From: Leptolyngbya sp. NIES-2104
GTDB lineage: Bacteria; Cyanobacteriota; Cyanobacteriia; Leptolyngbyales; Leptolyngbyaceae
Reading direction: 5' to 3'
NCBI RefSeq assembly: GCF_001485215.1
Contig: NZ_BBWW01000001.1
Location: 4,402,001-4,466,000, forward strand
DNA: 64,000 bases
The notes under the pieces were generated by a model. The model saw only the letters and a program-made list of their open reading frames with translations. It was not told the origin of the DNA and made no database searches. Positions 9,901 through 17,649 of the stretch are shown one piece after another; within the stretch, counting starts at the first letter, position 1, and every line of letters begins with the position of its first letter. The translations under genes were made by a program, and so were the position numbers.

Positions 9901-10290
9901 TGTTGTCCCAACAAACGATCCTCCAATATTCAAGGACGCATTGGAGCCGAAGAGAATGCCGTTCGGATTGAGCAGAAACAGACTGGCACGCCCATTCGTT
10001 TGCAGTAAGCCATCAATCTGAGAGGTTGTGCCTCCAGTGACGCGGCTGAAGATTGTTTGAATATCGAGAGCGTTATTGAATCGCGCAGAACCGCCCGTGG
10101 GAACAGAGAATTCTTGGAAGCTATGAAACAGATTAGTGCCTGCTGTCCTGCCGCCTGTGATTGTAAAGTCGCGAGTGTTCGGGGTGTTGACGATCGTACT
10201 AAGCGTTCCATCTGGAGTCACGGTTTGAGCATGACTCGGTGCGATTAGACTGAGATTTACCAATGCTAAACAGAACAGAGCACGTTTCAT
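6943..10290 (-). CDS. Two-partner-secretion exoprotein (filamentous haemagglutinin N-terminal domain)
   Basis: 1115 residues from the Met at 10290, which opens a Sec signal peptide (MKRALFCLALVNLSL, ending APSHAQ). An ATG at 10350 would place 20 charged residues in front. The TPS domain follows, with the hallmark NPNGILFGSNASLNIGG. Then come about 800 residues of beta-helix repeats rich in GNAG, GGxI and NGGxI turns, and a cyanobacterial-type C-terminus (EEFWGDLTWSDLRDLP). Such proteins are exported through an FhaC/TpsB-type outer-membrane partner, which is not in this window. It lies 93 bp downstream of kaiC on the same strand, so read-through is possible. Ligand unknown. Confidence 0.85.
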   Translation of the reverse strand: MKRALFCLALVNLSLIAPSHAQTVTPDGTLSTIVNTPNTRDFTITGGRTAGTNLFHSFQEFSVPTGGSARFNNALDIQTIFSRVTGGTTSQIDGLLQTNGRASLFLLNPNGILFGSNASLNIGGSFVGTTASSVKFADGTEFSAVNPGSPPLLTISAPIGLQMGQNPGAIVSQAFSPVVNPGQTLAFIGGDLLLRDSYLNVPDGHIELGSVGSDQFVSLVPNGSGWRFDYAGVTAFQNILLQSSYLDVSGNGGGTIQLQGGQIQLTNGSQAYTATAGAISGGGITVNAQDSLLITRVDSTGTLISALATIVAPGATGNTGNISVHTPTLKLSDGGVIASVGSGDGNVGHIAIQADQVELRGTDPDENSTSIYTFAGSQGRGGNITIDAQRVALLNGAQVTALTNSAGDAGDVTVRATTIQGVAASTDLARTGFESVVLQDATGNGGKLTLETQQLSLNGAYALSGTFGSGDAGSLLVQAKDITIDGRGTVSGAVAGLLTNSFSGATGNAGNLSVETDSLTLLNGAKVSASLAGTGTSGNVAIRARTIEMRGDYASRQFSLIGASVADTGVGNGGAVSIVTDRLNLDGGQIVAGTFGTGNAGSVTIRATDILATGATEDGATPSGIFTVVTPTAKGNAGLLDIQTDRLQLRQGAEISSATFGVGNAGRISVQASDFVQIDGVGLLGNSISNISSNVAGVAIGEGGSIAVQTGQLQLTNGGQLSVSTAGRGNAGNITAQVGTLLVQGTTPNGSPSSLSATSTSNSAAGSINIRANRVRVSKDATVTVTSSAAGDAGDLMVKADEVQVTDGGSLQAEVRDGTSGMIGIVANSLTLDRGKISTASSRQGSAGNVNIEAEQIALNNESQITSRSRGTGNGGMVSVSGERLSLSDRSSINATTTSSNGGNISLSLSKLLLLRNNSQLTAEAGGTGNGGNIAIAAPIILGLENSDIIANAFQGRGGNIDITTQSIFGLQFRPQLTPDNDISASSQFGVNGTVQITTLGVDPNSGLINLPTDVVDSSQQIATGCAGIQDSSFIISGRGGLPTNPSEEFWGDLTWSDLRDLPRSNKTEAPVTQASSPVLLEATGWRRNAVTGAIELIAAQPMSRGSGVTCAIAP

Positions 10291-10383
10291 TGGAATAACT
10301 CTCTGGAATAAATTACTTCTGCCAGAGTGCCCCTTGCGTTCTGTATTCAAGACAGCATCAATTTGAAACTATGACAATTTCAA

Positions 10384-11940
10384 TCAATCCTTATCCTCGA
10401 TCCGCAATCCCTTCGTAATCCGCGATAAATCGCTCTTCTCATCGACTGCAATTCGTGTCGGCGATCCGCTAATAATTCGCTCAAAATTCCGGAACGAATC
10501 CTTAATTTCAGGACCTTTAGCGCTGATCGTATATTCGCGAATTCCCTTATCGTGCCAAGATCCACGCATCTTAAACACATTCAAAGCCCGCGACATTTCA
10601 CCGCGAATTTCGACGTATTGCAGCATGATAATCGTGTCGGTAATCGTCGAAATGTGCGAATCCGTAATCGAATGCGATCCCATAAATTGATCGGTCGTAT
10701 TCGTAAAGAATCCGGTGATTTCTTCTTGTTTCGCAAATCCGGTTACACCGATTACGAATTGGCGAAAGGCATTGTTACTCACTCCACGCGCTAGTGCGGA
10801 AAGAGAATCGATCGCAATTCGAGAGGGCTTAAATTCGCTAATCTCAGACTTAATAATCTGCAAGTGATCCTCAAGCCCCGCCGCTTCAGGATAAGCACAG
10901 ATAATTTTGAGCATTCCTTTCTGCTCTAAATCCTCGAAGTCAATACCCCAAGAGTAAGCATTTCTCGACAACTGAGCGCGGGACTCTTCATAAGCAAATA
11001 AAATGGCTCGATCGCCTCTTTGACAAGCCTCTTGCAGAAACTTACTCACAAGAAGCGTTTTCCCAGTTCCGGTCGCTCCAGTCGCGAGAATAATCGAATC
11101 TTTGAAGAATCCGCCGCCGCACATTTCATCGAGCGTTTTTACACCCGAAGACACACGAACATTCGACGATCGCTGAGTCAGTCGCATCGCACCGAGCGGG
11201 AAGATATTAATGCCCTGATTCGTAATCGTGAATGGATACTCACCTTTCATGTGAGTCGTGCCGCGTAGTTTCAGAATCTCGATCGTTCTTCTGCGTCGTT
11301 CGCCTTCGAGCACATTTCTGACGATCGCGACGTTATCGGAAACGAATTCTTCCACACCAAATCGCGCCACCGGACCATATTCATCGATGCGCTCAGTGGT
11401 CATGATTGTGGTTGCGCCTACTTGTTTTAAGCGAGCGACAAGGCGGAAGATTTCGCGACGAACGACCGAAGCGGCATCATATTGTTGAAACACAGCGGTG
11501 ACAGAATCGATCGACACCCGTTTCGCTTTGTATTTCCGAATCGCATATTGAATGCGCTCGATCAGTGCAGAAAGATCAAAATTTCCGACGACATCTTGCC
11601 CTTCAGGATCGGGGGAAGCATCAAGAATAAAGAGTTTCCCTTCATCGACAAATTTTTGCAAATCCCAACCAAAACTAAAAGCATTCTTAATAATATCGGC
11701 GGGTGATTCTTCAAAAGTGACAAACACGCCAGCCTCATCAAACTGAGTAATGCCGTTGTAGATAAATTGCACCGCGATTAGCGTTTTTCCGGTTCCAGAA
11801 GTGCCGCTGACTAATGTCGTCCGACCGATGGGTAAGCCACCGTGACTAATATCGTCAAAGCCCTCAATCATCGTGCGGATTTTGTGGACACCCGCAAGTT
11901 CGGATGGATTACGTTGTTCGGTTGAATGGCTCGAAGTCAT
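10384..11940 (-). CDS. kaiC: Circadian clock protein KaiC
   Basis: 518 residues with two RecA-type ATPase halves. Key positions coincide with Synechococcus elongatus KaiC numbering: Walker A K52 (GTSGTGKT) and K294 (GATGTGKT), catalytic Glu pairs E77/E78 and E318/E319, and the phosphorylation cluster T426, S431, T432 (ITDSHISTITD). KaiC hexamers autophosphorylate and dephosphorylate in a 24-h rhythm governed by KaiA and KaiB. It is the last of three minus-strand kai genes, 123 bp after kaiB. That gap holds a GGAGC/GCTCC hairpin at about 11963-11974 and could carry a separate kaiC promoter or attenuator. The C-terminal KaiA-binding tail is present. Confidence 0.98.
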   Translation of the reverse strand: MTSSHSTEQRNPSELAGVHKIRTMIEGFDDISHGGLPIGRTTLVSGTSGTGKTLIAVQFIYNGITQFDEAGVFVTFEESPADIIKNAFSFGWDLQKFVDEGKLFILDASPDPEGQDVVGNFDLSALIERIQYAIRKYKAKRVSIDSVTAVFQQYDAASVVRREIFRLVARLKQVGATTIMTTERIDEYGPVARFGVEEFVSDNVAIVRNVLEGERRRRTIEILKLRGTTHMKGEYPFTITNQGINIFPLGAMRLTQRSSNVRVSSGVKTLDEMCGGGFFKDSIILATGATGTGKTLLVSKFLQEACQRGDRAILFAYEESRAQLSRNAYSWGIDFEDLEQKGMLKIICAYPEAAGLEDHLQIIKSEISEFKPSRIAIDSLSALARGVSNNAFRQFVIGVTGFAKQEEITGFFTNTTDQFMGSHSITDSHISTITDTIIMLQYVEIRGEMSRALNVFKMRGSWHDKGIREYTISAKGPEIKDSFRNFERIISGSPTRIAVDEKSDLSRITKGLRIEDKD

Positions 11941-12063
11941 AGGGTTAGGATGTCAAACAAACGGAGCAAGCTCCTTAATATGAAAAAGGATTGGACAGGA
12001 TCGTTTCACTTATTTACCATAAAACTGCAAATAAAGCGGTTCAGTAAATCTAATCGAGTCGTT

Positions 12064-12381
12064 TTATTCTGCCTCCAGTTCTTCTTCACGCAGTTCTTCA
12101 TAGAGAAGATCAAGTCCAATCAGCACCTTTTCTCGATCGGATAAATCTCCGATAATTTTACGCACCGGAGGCGGCAGAATTTTTGCCAGTGTGGGAGTCG
12201 CGAGAATCTTATCTTCCTCGGCAAGCTGAGGATTTTTCAGCACATCAATCACTTTCAGCGCATATACACCTTGAAACTCTTTTTCCAAAATGTTGTTTAG
12301 CGTCTTTAGAGCACGTATTGAGTTTGGGGTATTCCCTGCCACATACAGCTTTAGGACATAAGTTTTTTTCAGAGGACTCAT
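12064..12381 (-). CDS. kaiB: Circadian clock protein KaiB
   Basis: 105 residues from the ATG at 12381 ([20 protein letters not shown]), the position matching the usual KaiB start. An ATG at 12390 would add three residues. The sequence is close to S. elongatus KaiB throughout, including [17 protein letters not shown] and the acidic C-terminus. KaiB is the fold-switching thioredoxin-like protein that binds phosphorylated KaiC, sequesters KaiA and recruits output kinases. It lies between kaiA and kaiC with gaps of 70 and 123 bp. Confidence 0.97.
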   Translation of the reverse strand: MSPLKKTYVLKLYVAGNTPNSIRALKTLNNILEKEFQGVYALKVIDVLKNPQLAEEDKILATPTLAKILPPPVRKIIGDLSDREKVLIGLDLLYEELREEELEAE

Positions 12382-12451
12382 GAATTTCATCGTCGATCGC
12401 TATTGTTCATTAGAGTATCGTTCTAGCTGCCGAGACAATCCGAATTCTAAG

Positions 12452-13330
12452 TTAAGATTCGCGCGGAATAGAGCGGCGGTACATTTCACACAGGTGCGCG
12501 ATCGTGTCAATCAACGTCAATCGATAGTCAAGCAAAATCTCTTCACTGCGCCCTTCTAATTTTAGCTGTTTGGCAAATTCGTCCATCAGTTCCATGTGGA
12601 TCTCAACAATTTGTGAAACAGGCACGTCAGCAAAAAAAGCGGCGTTGACAAAGTTATCAATCTGCTGATTGAGATCGCCATCGTCTTGAAAGTAGTTAAG
12701 AATAATCAATCGATATTCGACCCGCAACTCGTCTAGAAACTCTTGCTGTTCCTGGGGTGGCAGATTTTTCAAGAACGCTTTTGGACTGCGCTTGTAATAG
12801 ATTCCCAAATAGCCTAGTCGCTCTTTGAGCTTGTCGGTCAATCGTCGCTGTTGCAGCATGAGGAAGTTTTGGGCGATTAAATCTTGCGTGAAATCGGGTG
12901 GCGTAATCGTATCAGGTAACTGGCAGACTGGGGAGAGTTCGAGGAATTCTTCGATCGAGCGATCAATCCACGTTTCAATCTGATTCAATTCGTTGAACGG
13001 CACCCACAATTCAGCAGTGTGATAGAGAAATCGCAAATCAAGCTGCCGCTGATCCGCATGGAAAATCACGATCGGGAGAAGAATCGCTGCGGTTCTAAGC
13101 CGATTTAGCAACGCTTCTAATTCTTTTCCGTCCTGCAAAATCAGACAATCAAGCTGTTGTTTTTGGTGTTCGATCAGTTGGAAAAAGTCTGCTTCGGAAG
13201 GCGCGATCGACAACGTATAGCGATCGCCGTGTACCAAAATTTCCTCGATCGAGCGAATCAGATCGGAAGATTCGAGGTACACACCGATCGAGAGTTGGGG
13301 ACGAGCGATCGAAGAAACTGAGGCTGTCAA
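12452..13330 (-). CDS. kaiA: Circadian clock protein KaiA
   Basis: 292 residues. The N-terminal pseudo-receiver is about residues 12-135 (SIGVYLESSDLIRSIEEIL). The C-terminal four-helix KaiC-binding domain is about residues 180-292, ending in EIHMELMDEFAKQLK, then EGRSEEILLDYRLTLID and CEMYRRSIPRES, nearly identical to known KaiA. KaiA stimulates KaiC autophosphorylation. The start is a TTG at 13330 in an unremarkable RBS context and no ATG is available nearby, so initiation may be weak. Full-length KaiA, not the short form of heterocyst-forming species. Confidence 0.95.
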   Translation of the reverse strand: MTASVSSIARPQLSIGVYLESSDLIRSIEEILVHGDRYTLSIAPSEADFFQLIEHQKQQLDCLILQDGKELEALLNRLRTAAILLPIVIFHADQRQLDLRFLYHTAELWVPFNELNQIETWIDRSIEEFLELSPVCQLPDTITPPDFTQDLIAQNFLMLQQRRLTDKLKERLGYLGIYYKRSPKAFLKNLPPQEQQEFLDELRVEYRLIILNYFQDDGDLNQQIDNFVNAAFFADVPVSQIVEIHMELMDEFAKQLKLEGRSEEILLDYRLTLIDTIAHLCEMYRRSIPRES

Positions 13331-13895
13331 GGCAAAAACCTGAGTATTGAAGAGCTAAACCGTATTCTAAAGAGTCTTAGATACCGATGTGTGGAAAATG
13401 CCGTAACAGAAAAACAGAATTTCGATGAGAGTGTTTGAAAAGTAGAAAAAGTTTCTTCGCTTCGATTGCGCCCCGCCCTGAAATGAATTTCGGGCTAACC
13501 GTGGAAAGTCTACTGAAGTAGACTCGGAGGCAGTTATAGGCTCTTAGTCCATTTCAATGGACTTTCGTCGATTAGCCCGAAATTCATTTCAGGGCGAGAC
13601 GATGCAACGAACGAAGACTTCTCAAACACTTTCTTAGAATTTTAAAGAGCTTATCAGACTGTTAACTATGATTGCACAAACTTCTTCTCTCTTTGCACAA
13701 ATGATTTGATGTGCGATGATTTAGGCGACATTCCGCTTAAATTCGCTGCATAAGAGTGCTTACACTCATCCTTATTAATTTCCATTTCAGTCAACGATTT
13801 TGTAGCCCTATTGACCATGATCAGCCGTTGACAAGCGACTAAGATTAAAGGCAACGCTGATTTACGTCCTTTTGCCGATCGTGCAGGATAAAGCG
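13331..13895. other. 565-bp divergent intergenic region between kaiA and the CBS-histidine kinase
   Basis: This gap must hold the promoters of kaiA(BC) to the left and the kinase gene to the right. Its middle (about 13430-13635) is a MITE-like repeat, listed separately. To the right, a TTGACA hexamer at 13828-13833 is a possible minus-35 box for the kinase, with no clear minus-10. No believable gene is present; a minus-strand frame at 13666-13962 is mostly antisense to the kinase and lacks family features. Confidence 0.6.
13430..13635. repeat. MITE-like nested-hairpin repeat, copy 1 (full length)
   Basis: Outer arms AGTGTTTGA (left) and its complement (right, near 13622-13632) enclose inner arms GCCCTGAAATGAATTTCGGG and its reverse complement (about 13485-13504 and 13575-13595). 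Between them stand two perfect hairpins, AGTCTACT-GA-AGTAGACT (13507-13524) and AGTCCATT-TC-AATGGACT (about 13546-13563). Related copies occur at about 26964-27103 and 48812-49011. No open reading frame fits inside, so it would need a transposase in trans. Confidence 0.75.
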
Positions 13896-16844
13896 ATGGT
13901 GACATCCACAGCCTCGATTCGTGAATTCGTCGAGTCTGCCCCCGTTTGCTTACAGTCGGCAACCTTGGCTGAAGTAATCGAACTGATGGGGCAGTATCGA
14001 TCTGACCGTTTAGTGTTCGTCAATGAACGGCAGTTTCCCATTGGCATTCTTCATGCCCATTCTCTATTGGCTCATGTCCGATCTGAAGAGATTGATCTAA
14101 AACTGTTCGTCGAAGCGTTACCGACGATCGATGATTCGATAGATCTACTAGAGATCGAATTCTCGAATCCAATGCGATATTGGGCGGTGATCGACCGGGC
14201 TGCTCGATTCGTTGGTTTAGTCGATAGTTTTGCGGTGCGATCGTGGTCGGAATTCATTCAAGCCAATTTCCCCAAACCGCTCAAACAGTCTTCTGAGTCG
14301 CTGTGGCATCGAGCGAAAGCGGAAACTTGCGCGGAATTAGAGCGCGTTCCGGTCAAGCTGAATCGATTGAGACTTCAGTTTGCAGAAGCGGGATATGTGA
14401 ACTCACAGGAACCGAAATACGATCGCAAATCGACGCTTGTTCAGTTTCTCGAACATTTACCGTTACCGTTGATGCTGCAAACGCGATCGGGTGAAGTGAT
14501 CGCCCAAAATCGGGTTTGGGAAGAACAACTCGGTGACGTGGTTGATCCAGCCTGGTTACAACGAGATGCCGCTGCGTTTTTGGAATATGTCACGCCGAGC
14601 CAGATTTCGATGAAATCCGTCGCTTCTAATTTCTGCGAGGTGGGTGCTACTCCGAATACTTGTGTGTGTGTTTGTCCGTTGAAAAGTGGACAAGAACGAA
14701 TTCTTCAATTCGCCAAAATTCCATTGGGAGATTTACTCTCAGATGAGACTGATCTGATGTTCCGGCTTGCTAGTTTCGAGCAAGGAACGACGAAGTTTCA
14801 TCAATCTAGCGAAGAAAGCATCTGGCTAGTTCTGGCTCAAGATGTCACTGAACAGCAGCAGCTATCTCGCGAATTAGCTGCGAAAAACGCGGATTTAGTA
14901 CAACTGAATCGCCTAAAAGATGAATTTCTCGCGTGTATCAGCCACGAATTGAGAACGCCATTAACCGCAGTTTTAGGACTATCGAGTCTGTTAAAAGATC
15001 AGCTTTCTGGATCGTTAACCGATCGACAAGTTCGATACGCTCAACTGATTCACCGCAGCGGACGGCATTTAATGTCGATCGTCAATGACATTTTGGATCT
15101 CACCCGAATTGAAACCGGACAGATCGAATTAACGCTCTATTCAGTCAGTGTGAAATCGGTTTGTGAAAGAGCGATCGAGCAAGCGCGACAACTCTGTTTA
15201 GAAGAACAAAATCCGGAAACTAGAACGAATCTAGAAGCAACCGAAGGCTTAGCCCATTGCACTTTAGAGATTGAAGCAGGACTCGAAGCATTAGTCGCGG
15301 ACGAATTACGCCTGCGTCAAATGTTGGTGCATCTCTTGTCGAATGCGCTGAAATTCACCGATTCATCCGGTCGGATTGGCATGAGAGTGAATCGCTGGGA
15401 GGGCTGGATTGCTTTCACCGTTTGGGATACTGGGATTGGAATTTCCGCTGAAAAGCAACATCTAATTTTCCAAAAATTTCAACAGCTTGAAAATCCCATG
15501 ACTCGCCGCTTTGAAGGGGCAGGATTGGGACTTGTCCTAACCCAACGATTAGCCAGACTTCACGGGGGCGATGTCTCATTCGTGTCTCGTGAAAATCAGG
15601 GCAGTGAGTTTACTTTGCTGATACCGCCAACTCACCCACAACCGACGAGTAGAATTGCAAATTCGCGGGTGAAAACGTCTACGGATAATCGCCTTGTGCT
15701 AGTCGTCGAAGCGGTGGTGAAATCGATCGAGCTTCTCTCAGATCAACTCGCAGAACTTGGATATCGCGTCGTGATTGCGCGATCGGGCACTGAAGCGATC
15801 GAGAAAGCTCGTCGTCTCCAGCCTTGCTCTGTTTTTCTCAATCCACTACTACCAACGCTATCCGGTTGGGATGTCCTCACCCTGTTAAAAGCTGAACCCG
15901 AAACCAAAGATATTCCAATCATTGTGACGGGGACTCGTGGCGATCGAGAACAAGCCCAACGTAATCAAGCCGATGGATTCCTCGCATTCCCGATCGTACA
16001 AAAATCGCTCAAGCAAGTTCTGACCCAACTTACCCCCGATGAACAGTCGGAAATCTCGATCGCTGAACCCGATGCCCAAACCTTAGTTATTTTGCGCCTC
16101 AGTCCGACTCGATACGGCGAACTTCAGCGCTTAGGCACTCCCACAGAAGCTGATCTCAATGCCCTACTCCACAGTCACAATTATCGAGTTGTCGAAGCAG
16201 ACGATTTAGATCAAGCCGAACTGCTCGCCCAAGTCTGGAAACCGAATATTGTGCTGCTCGATGCCGCTGTACCCGATCCAATCGGCTATTTGAAACTCTT
16301 AGGTGACTGTAGTTTTCTCGCCTCCTTGCCGCTGGTCACGCTCGATCCAGTCACCACGCAAGCCGCGAATCAGGTTCCAGGATTGTCAGTTTTCCCTTGT
16401 CTCGCGCCCGTTTCCGAAACTTCAGAGGCACTGCTACAAGTGATTCAAGTGGCAGCGGGATTTGCGTGGCGACCGTTAGTTTTAGCGATCGACTCTTCCA
16501 AACTCTATTCCCCCGATGCTAAACGGTCGGACTGGCTCCAAGCCGCGATGCAATACCTGCAAACGGCAGGATTCCGGGGAATGATGGGTCGATCGTGGCA
16601 AGATGTCCTACAAAAACTCGACACCCAAAGCATCGATTTACTCCTGTTTCATGCTTCTGATCTCGATCAAGCAAGTCTGTCGCAAATTTCCACGCTCAAG
16701 CGCTTCCGCGATCAAGTTGCGATCGTGATTATCAATCATCAGCCAGAAAATACGCCATTATTAGAACCGATTGCAACCGCTGTTCTCCCTCCGATGCCGA
16801 TGGAAGAATTACTCGATCGTATGAATCACATTCTAGAAGCGTGA
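13896..16844 (+). CDS. CBS-domain hybrid histidine kinase with three degenerate receiver domains
   Basis: 982 residues from the ATG at 13896 (AGGA eight bases upstream; an in-frame TTG at 13872 is less likely). Order: a CBS pair (about 10-130), a PAS-like region (180-320), HisKA with H350 in SHELRTP, and HATPase with N box NALKF (about 483), DTGIGIS (511) and GAGLGL (541). Three receiver-like domains follow. In the first (about 600-710) the phospho-Asp is Asn (VFLNPLLP) and the KP Lys is Phe. The second (about 728-850) keeps Asp in VLLDAAVP but lacks the acidic pair. The third is more degenerate. CBS domains usually bind adenine nucleotides. It is divergent from kaiA; pseudo-receivers recall CikA, which binds the clock. 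No transmembrane segment seen. The clock link is inference. Confidence 0.85.
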   Translation: MVTSTASIREFVESAPVCLQSATLAEVIELMGQYRSDRLVFVNERQFPIGILHAHSLLAHVRSEEIDLKLFVEALPTIDDSIDLLEIEFSNPMRYWAVIDRAARFVGLVDSFAVRSWSEFIQANFPKPLKQSSESLWHRAKAETCAELERVPVKLNRLRLQFAEAGYVNSQEPKYDRKSTLVQFLEHLPLPLMLQTRSGEVIAQNRVWEEQLGDVVDPAWLQRDAAAFLEYVTPSQISMKSVASNFCEVGATPNTCVCVCPLKSGQERILQFAKIPLGDLLSDETDLMFRLASFEQGTTKFHQSSEESIWLVLAQDVTEQQQLSRELAAKNADLVQLNRLKDEFLACISHELRTPLTAVLGLSSLLKDQLSGSLTDRQVRYAQLIHRSGRHLMSIVNDILDLTRIETGQIELTLYSVSVKSVCERAIEQARQLCLEEQNPETRTNLEATEGLAHCTLEIEAGLEALVADELRLRQMLVHLLSNALKFTDSSGRIGMRVNRWEGWIAFTVWDTGIGISAEKQHLIFQKFQQLENPMTRRFEGAGLGLVLTQRLARLHGGDVSFVSRENQGSEFTLLIPPTHPQPTSRIANSRVKTSTDNRLVLVVEAVVKSIELLSDQLAELGYRVVIARSGTEAIEKARRLQPCSVFLNPLLPTLSGWDVLTLLKAEPETKDIPIIVTGTRGDREQAQRNQADGFLAFPIVQKSLKQVLTQLTPDEQSEISIAEPDAQTLVILRLSPTRYGELQRLGTPTEADLNALLHSHNYRVVEADDLDQAELLAQVWKPNIVLLDAAVPDPIGYLKLLGDCSFLASLPLVTLDPVTTQAANQVPGLSVFPCLAPVSETSEALLQVIQVAAGFAWRPLVLAIDSSKLYSPDAKRSDWLQAAMQYLQTAGFRGMMGRSWQDVLQKLDTQSIDLLLFHASDLDQASLSQISTLKRFRDQVAIVIINHQPENTPLLEPIATAVLPPMPMEELLDRMNHILEA

Positions 16845-16846
16845 CG

Positions 16847-17221
16847 ATGGAAGACTGGATACAAGAAGGAATCGAGAAACTGATCGCCGAATATAGCGAT
16901 GTTCCCCCTCCTTGGGTGATTTTCGATGAACATCCCTACAGCCTGTGTTGGCGAATGGGCGGAGGAGAAGCGCATATCGAGATCTGGTCAGCCTGGTGGG
17001 AAGAGAAAAACTACAGCGAGGCTGAGCGGATCGAGTATTTTCGTCGCTGGATGCCGCCTCCACGCTGGCTCGAATGGACGATCGACGCAATTTGGGAAGA
17101 TGACGAAAGCGATTTCGATGAAAACGCCGCTTTTGCACGAATCGAAGCGATCGGACTTGGAACCAAAGCCGAGTTTGAGAAAGACTTCGACGATCCAAAG
17201 TGGTACAACGTTGAGGATTAA
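16847..17221 (+). CDS. Small acidic Trp-rich protein, translationally coupled to the kinase
   Basis: 124 residues from the ATG at 16847; a GTG at 16841 overlaps the kinase stop in a GTGA, so coupling is likely either way. The protein is acidic and unusually rich in Trp (for example WSAWWEEKNY, RRWMPPPRWLEW). It has no signal peptide, membrane helix or motif I recognise. Its position suggests a role with the CBS-kinase. Its stop codon shares TTAA with the convergent DUF6887-like gene. Function unknown. Confidence 0.7.
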   Translation: MEDWIQEGIEKLIAEYSDVPPPWVIFDEHPYSLCWRMGGGEAHIEIWSAWWEEKNYSEAERIEYFRRWMPPPRWLEWTIDAIWEDDESDFDENAAFARIEAIGLGTKAEFEKDFDDPKWYNVED

Positions 17222-17418
17222 CCTGCTGACTGATCGCCCTCAGTCTTTTGAGTCGTGCGAATCAAGTCTGCAAGCTGCTCCATTGACTGCACCCGAATCC
17301 GAGGCGAAGCATACACCTTGTCTGCAAGCGCATAAAATGCTTCATCATCATGACGATGCTTCATGACGTAGGATGCAAGTTCTTCGCGGCTCATCTCTGA
17401 AAAATTGGGTTTGCTCAT
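17218..17418 (-). CDS. DUF6887-like small protein
   Basis: 66 residues, MSKPNFSEMSREELASYVMK followed by HRHDDEAFYALADKVYA. This pattern matches, from memory, a cyanobacterial family (DUF6887) that is nearly always encoded just downstream of a DUF6888 gene, as here, with a 4-bp ATGA overlap. The size, tight coupling and dispersed occurrence are toxin-antitoxin-like, but I know of no demonstrated function. Confidence 0.7.
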   Translation of the reverse strand: MSKPNFSEMSREELASYVMKHRHDDEAFYALADKVYASPRIRVQSMEQLADLIRTTQKTEGDQSAG

Positions 17419-17624
17419 GATGGGTAATCCACAGTGCCATCTGGTTCGATTGTAACGATTAAATTCTCACCTGCAAGGATAAAGACGTTGCTCGTTCGCT
17501 CATCGATTCGTACCAGAGAAATGTCAAGAAACAGGTTAGTGAGTTGATAACAGATGCGAAAACATTTGAATGTTTTCGCAGAAGTCGGTAAAAGCGGGCT
17601 GGACATTATTATCTGTGTTGGCAT
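17415..17624 (-). CDS. DUF6888-like small protein
   Basis: 69 residues, with a second possible start at 17606. The core FKCFRICYQLTNLFLDISL, then VRIDERTSNVFILAGE, resembles the DUF6888 family that pairs with DUF6887. It overlaps the downstream partner by 4 bp. The pair sits between unrelated housekeeping-type genes, as mobile small modules often do. No catalytic residues are evident. Confidence 0.7.
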   Translation of the reverse strand: MPTQIIMSSPLLPTSAKTFKCFRICYQLTNLFLDISLVRIDERTSNVFILAGENLIVTIEPDGTVDYPS

Positions 17625-17649
17625 TAAAGCTGAGTCACTTTAGCATTTT

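Noticed and set aside
10301-10327. CTCTGG/CCAGAG inverted repeat between kaiC and the haemagglutinin gene as a terminator
   Set aside because: Only 6 bp with a 15-base loop and no T tract; too weak to call.
13666-13962. 98-residue minus-strand frame in the kaiA/kinase gap
   Set aside because: It has no family resemblance or ribosome binding site, and partly lies antisense to the kinase start.
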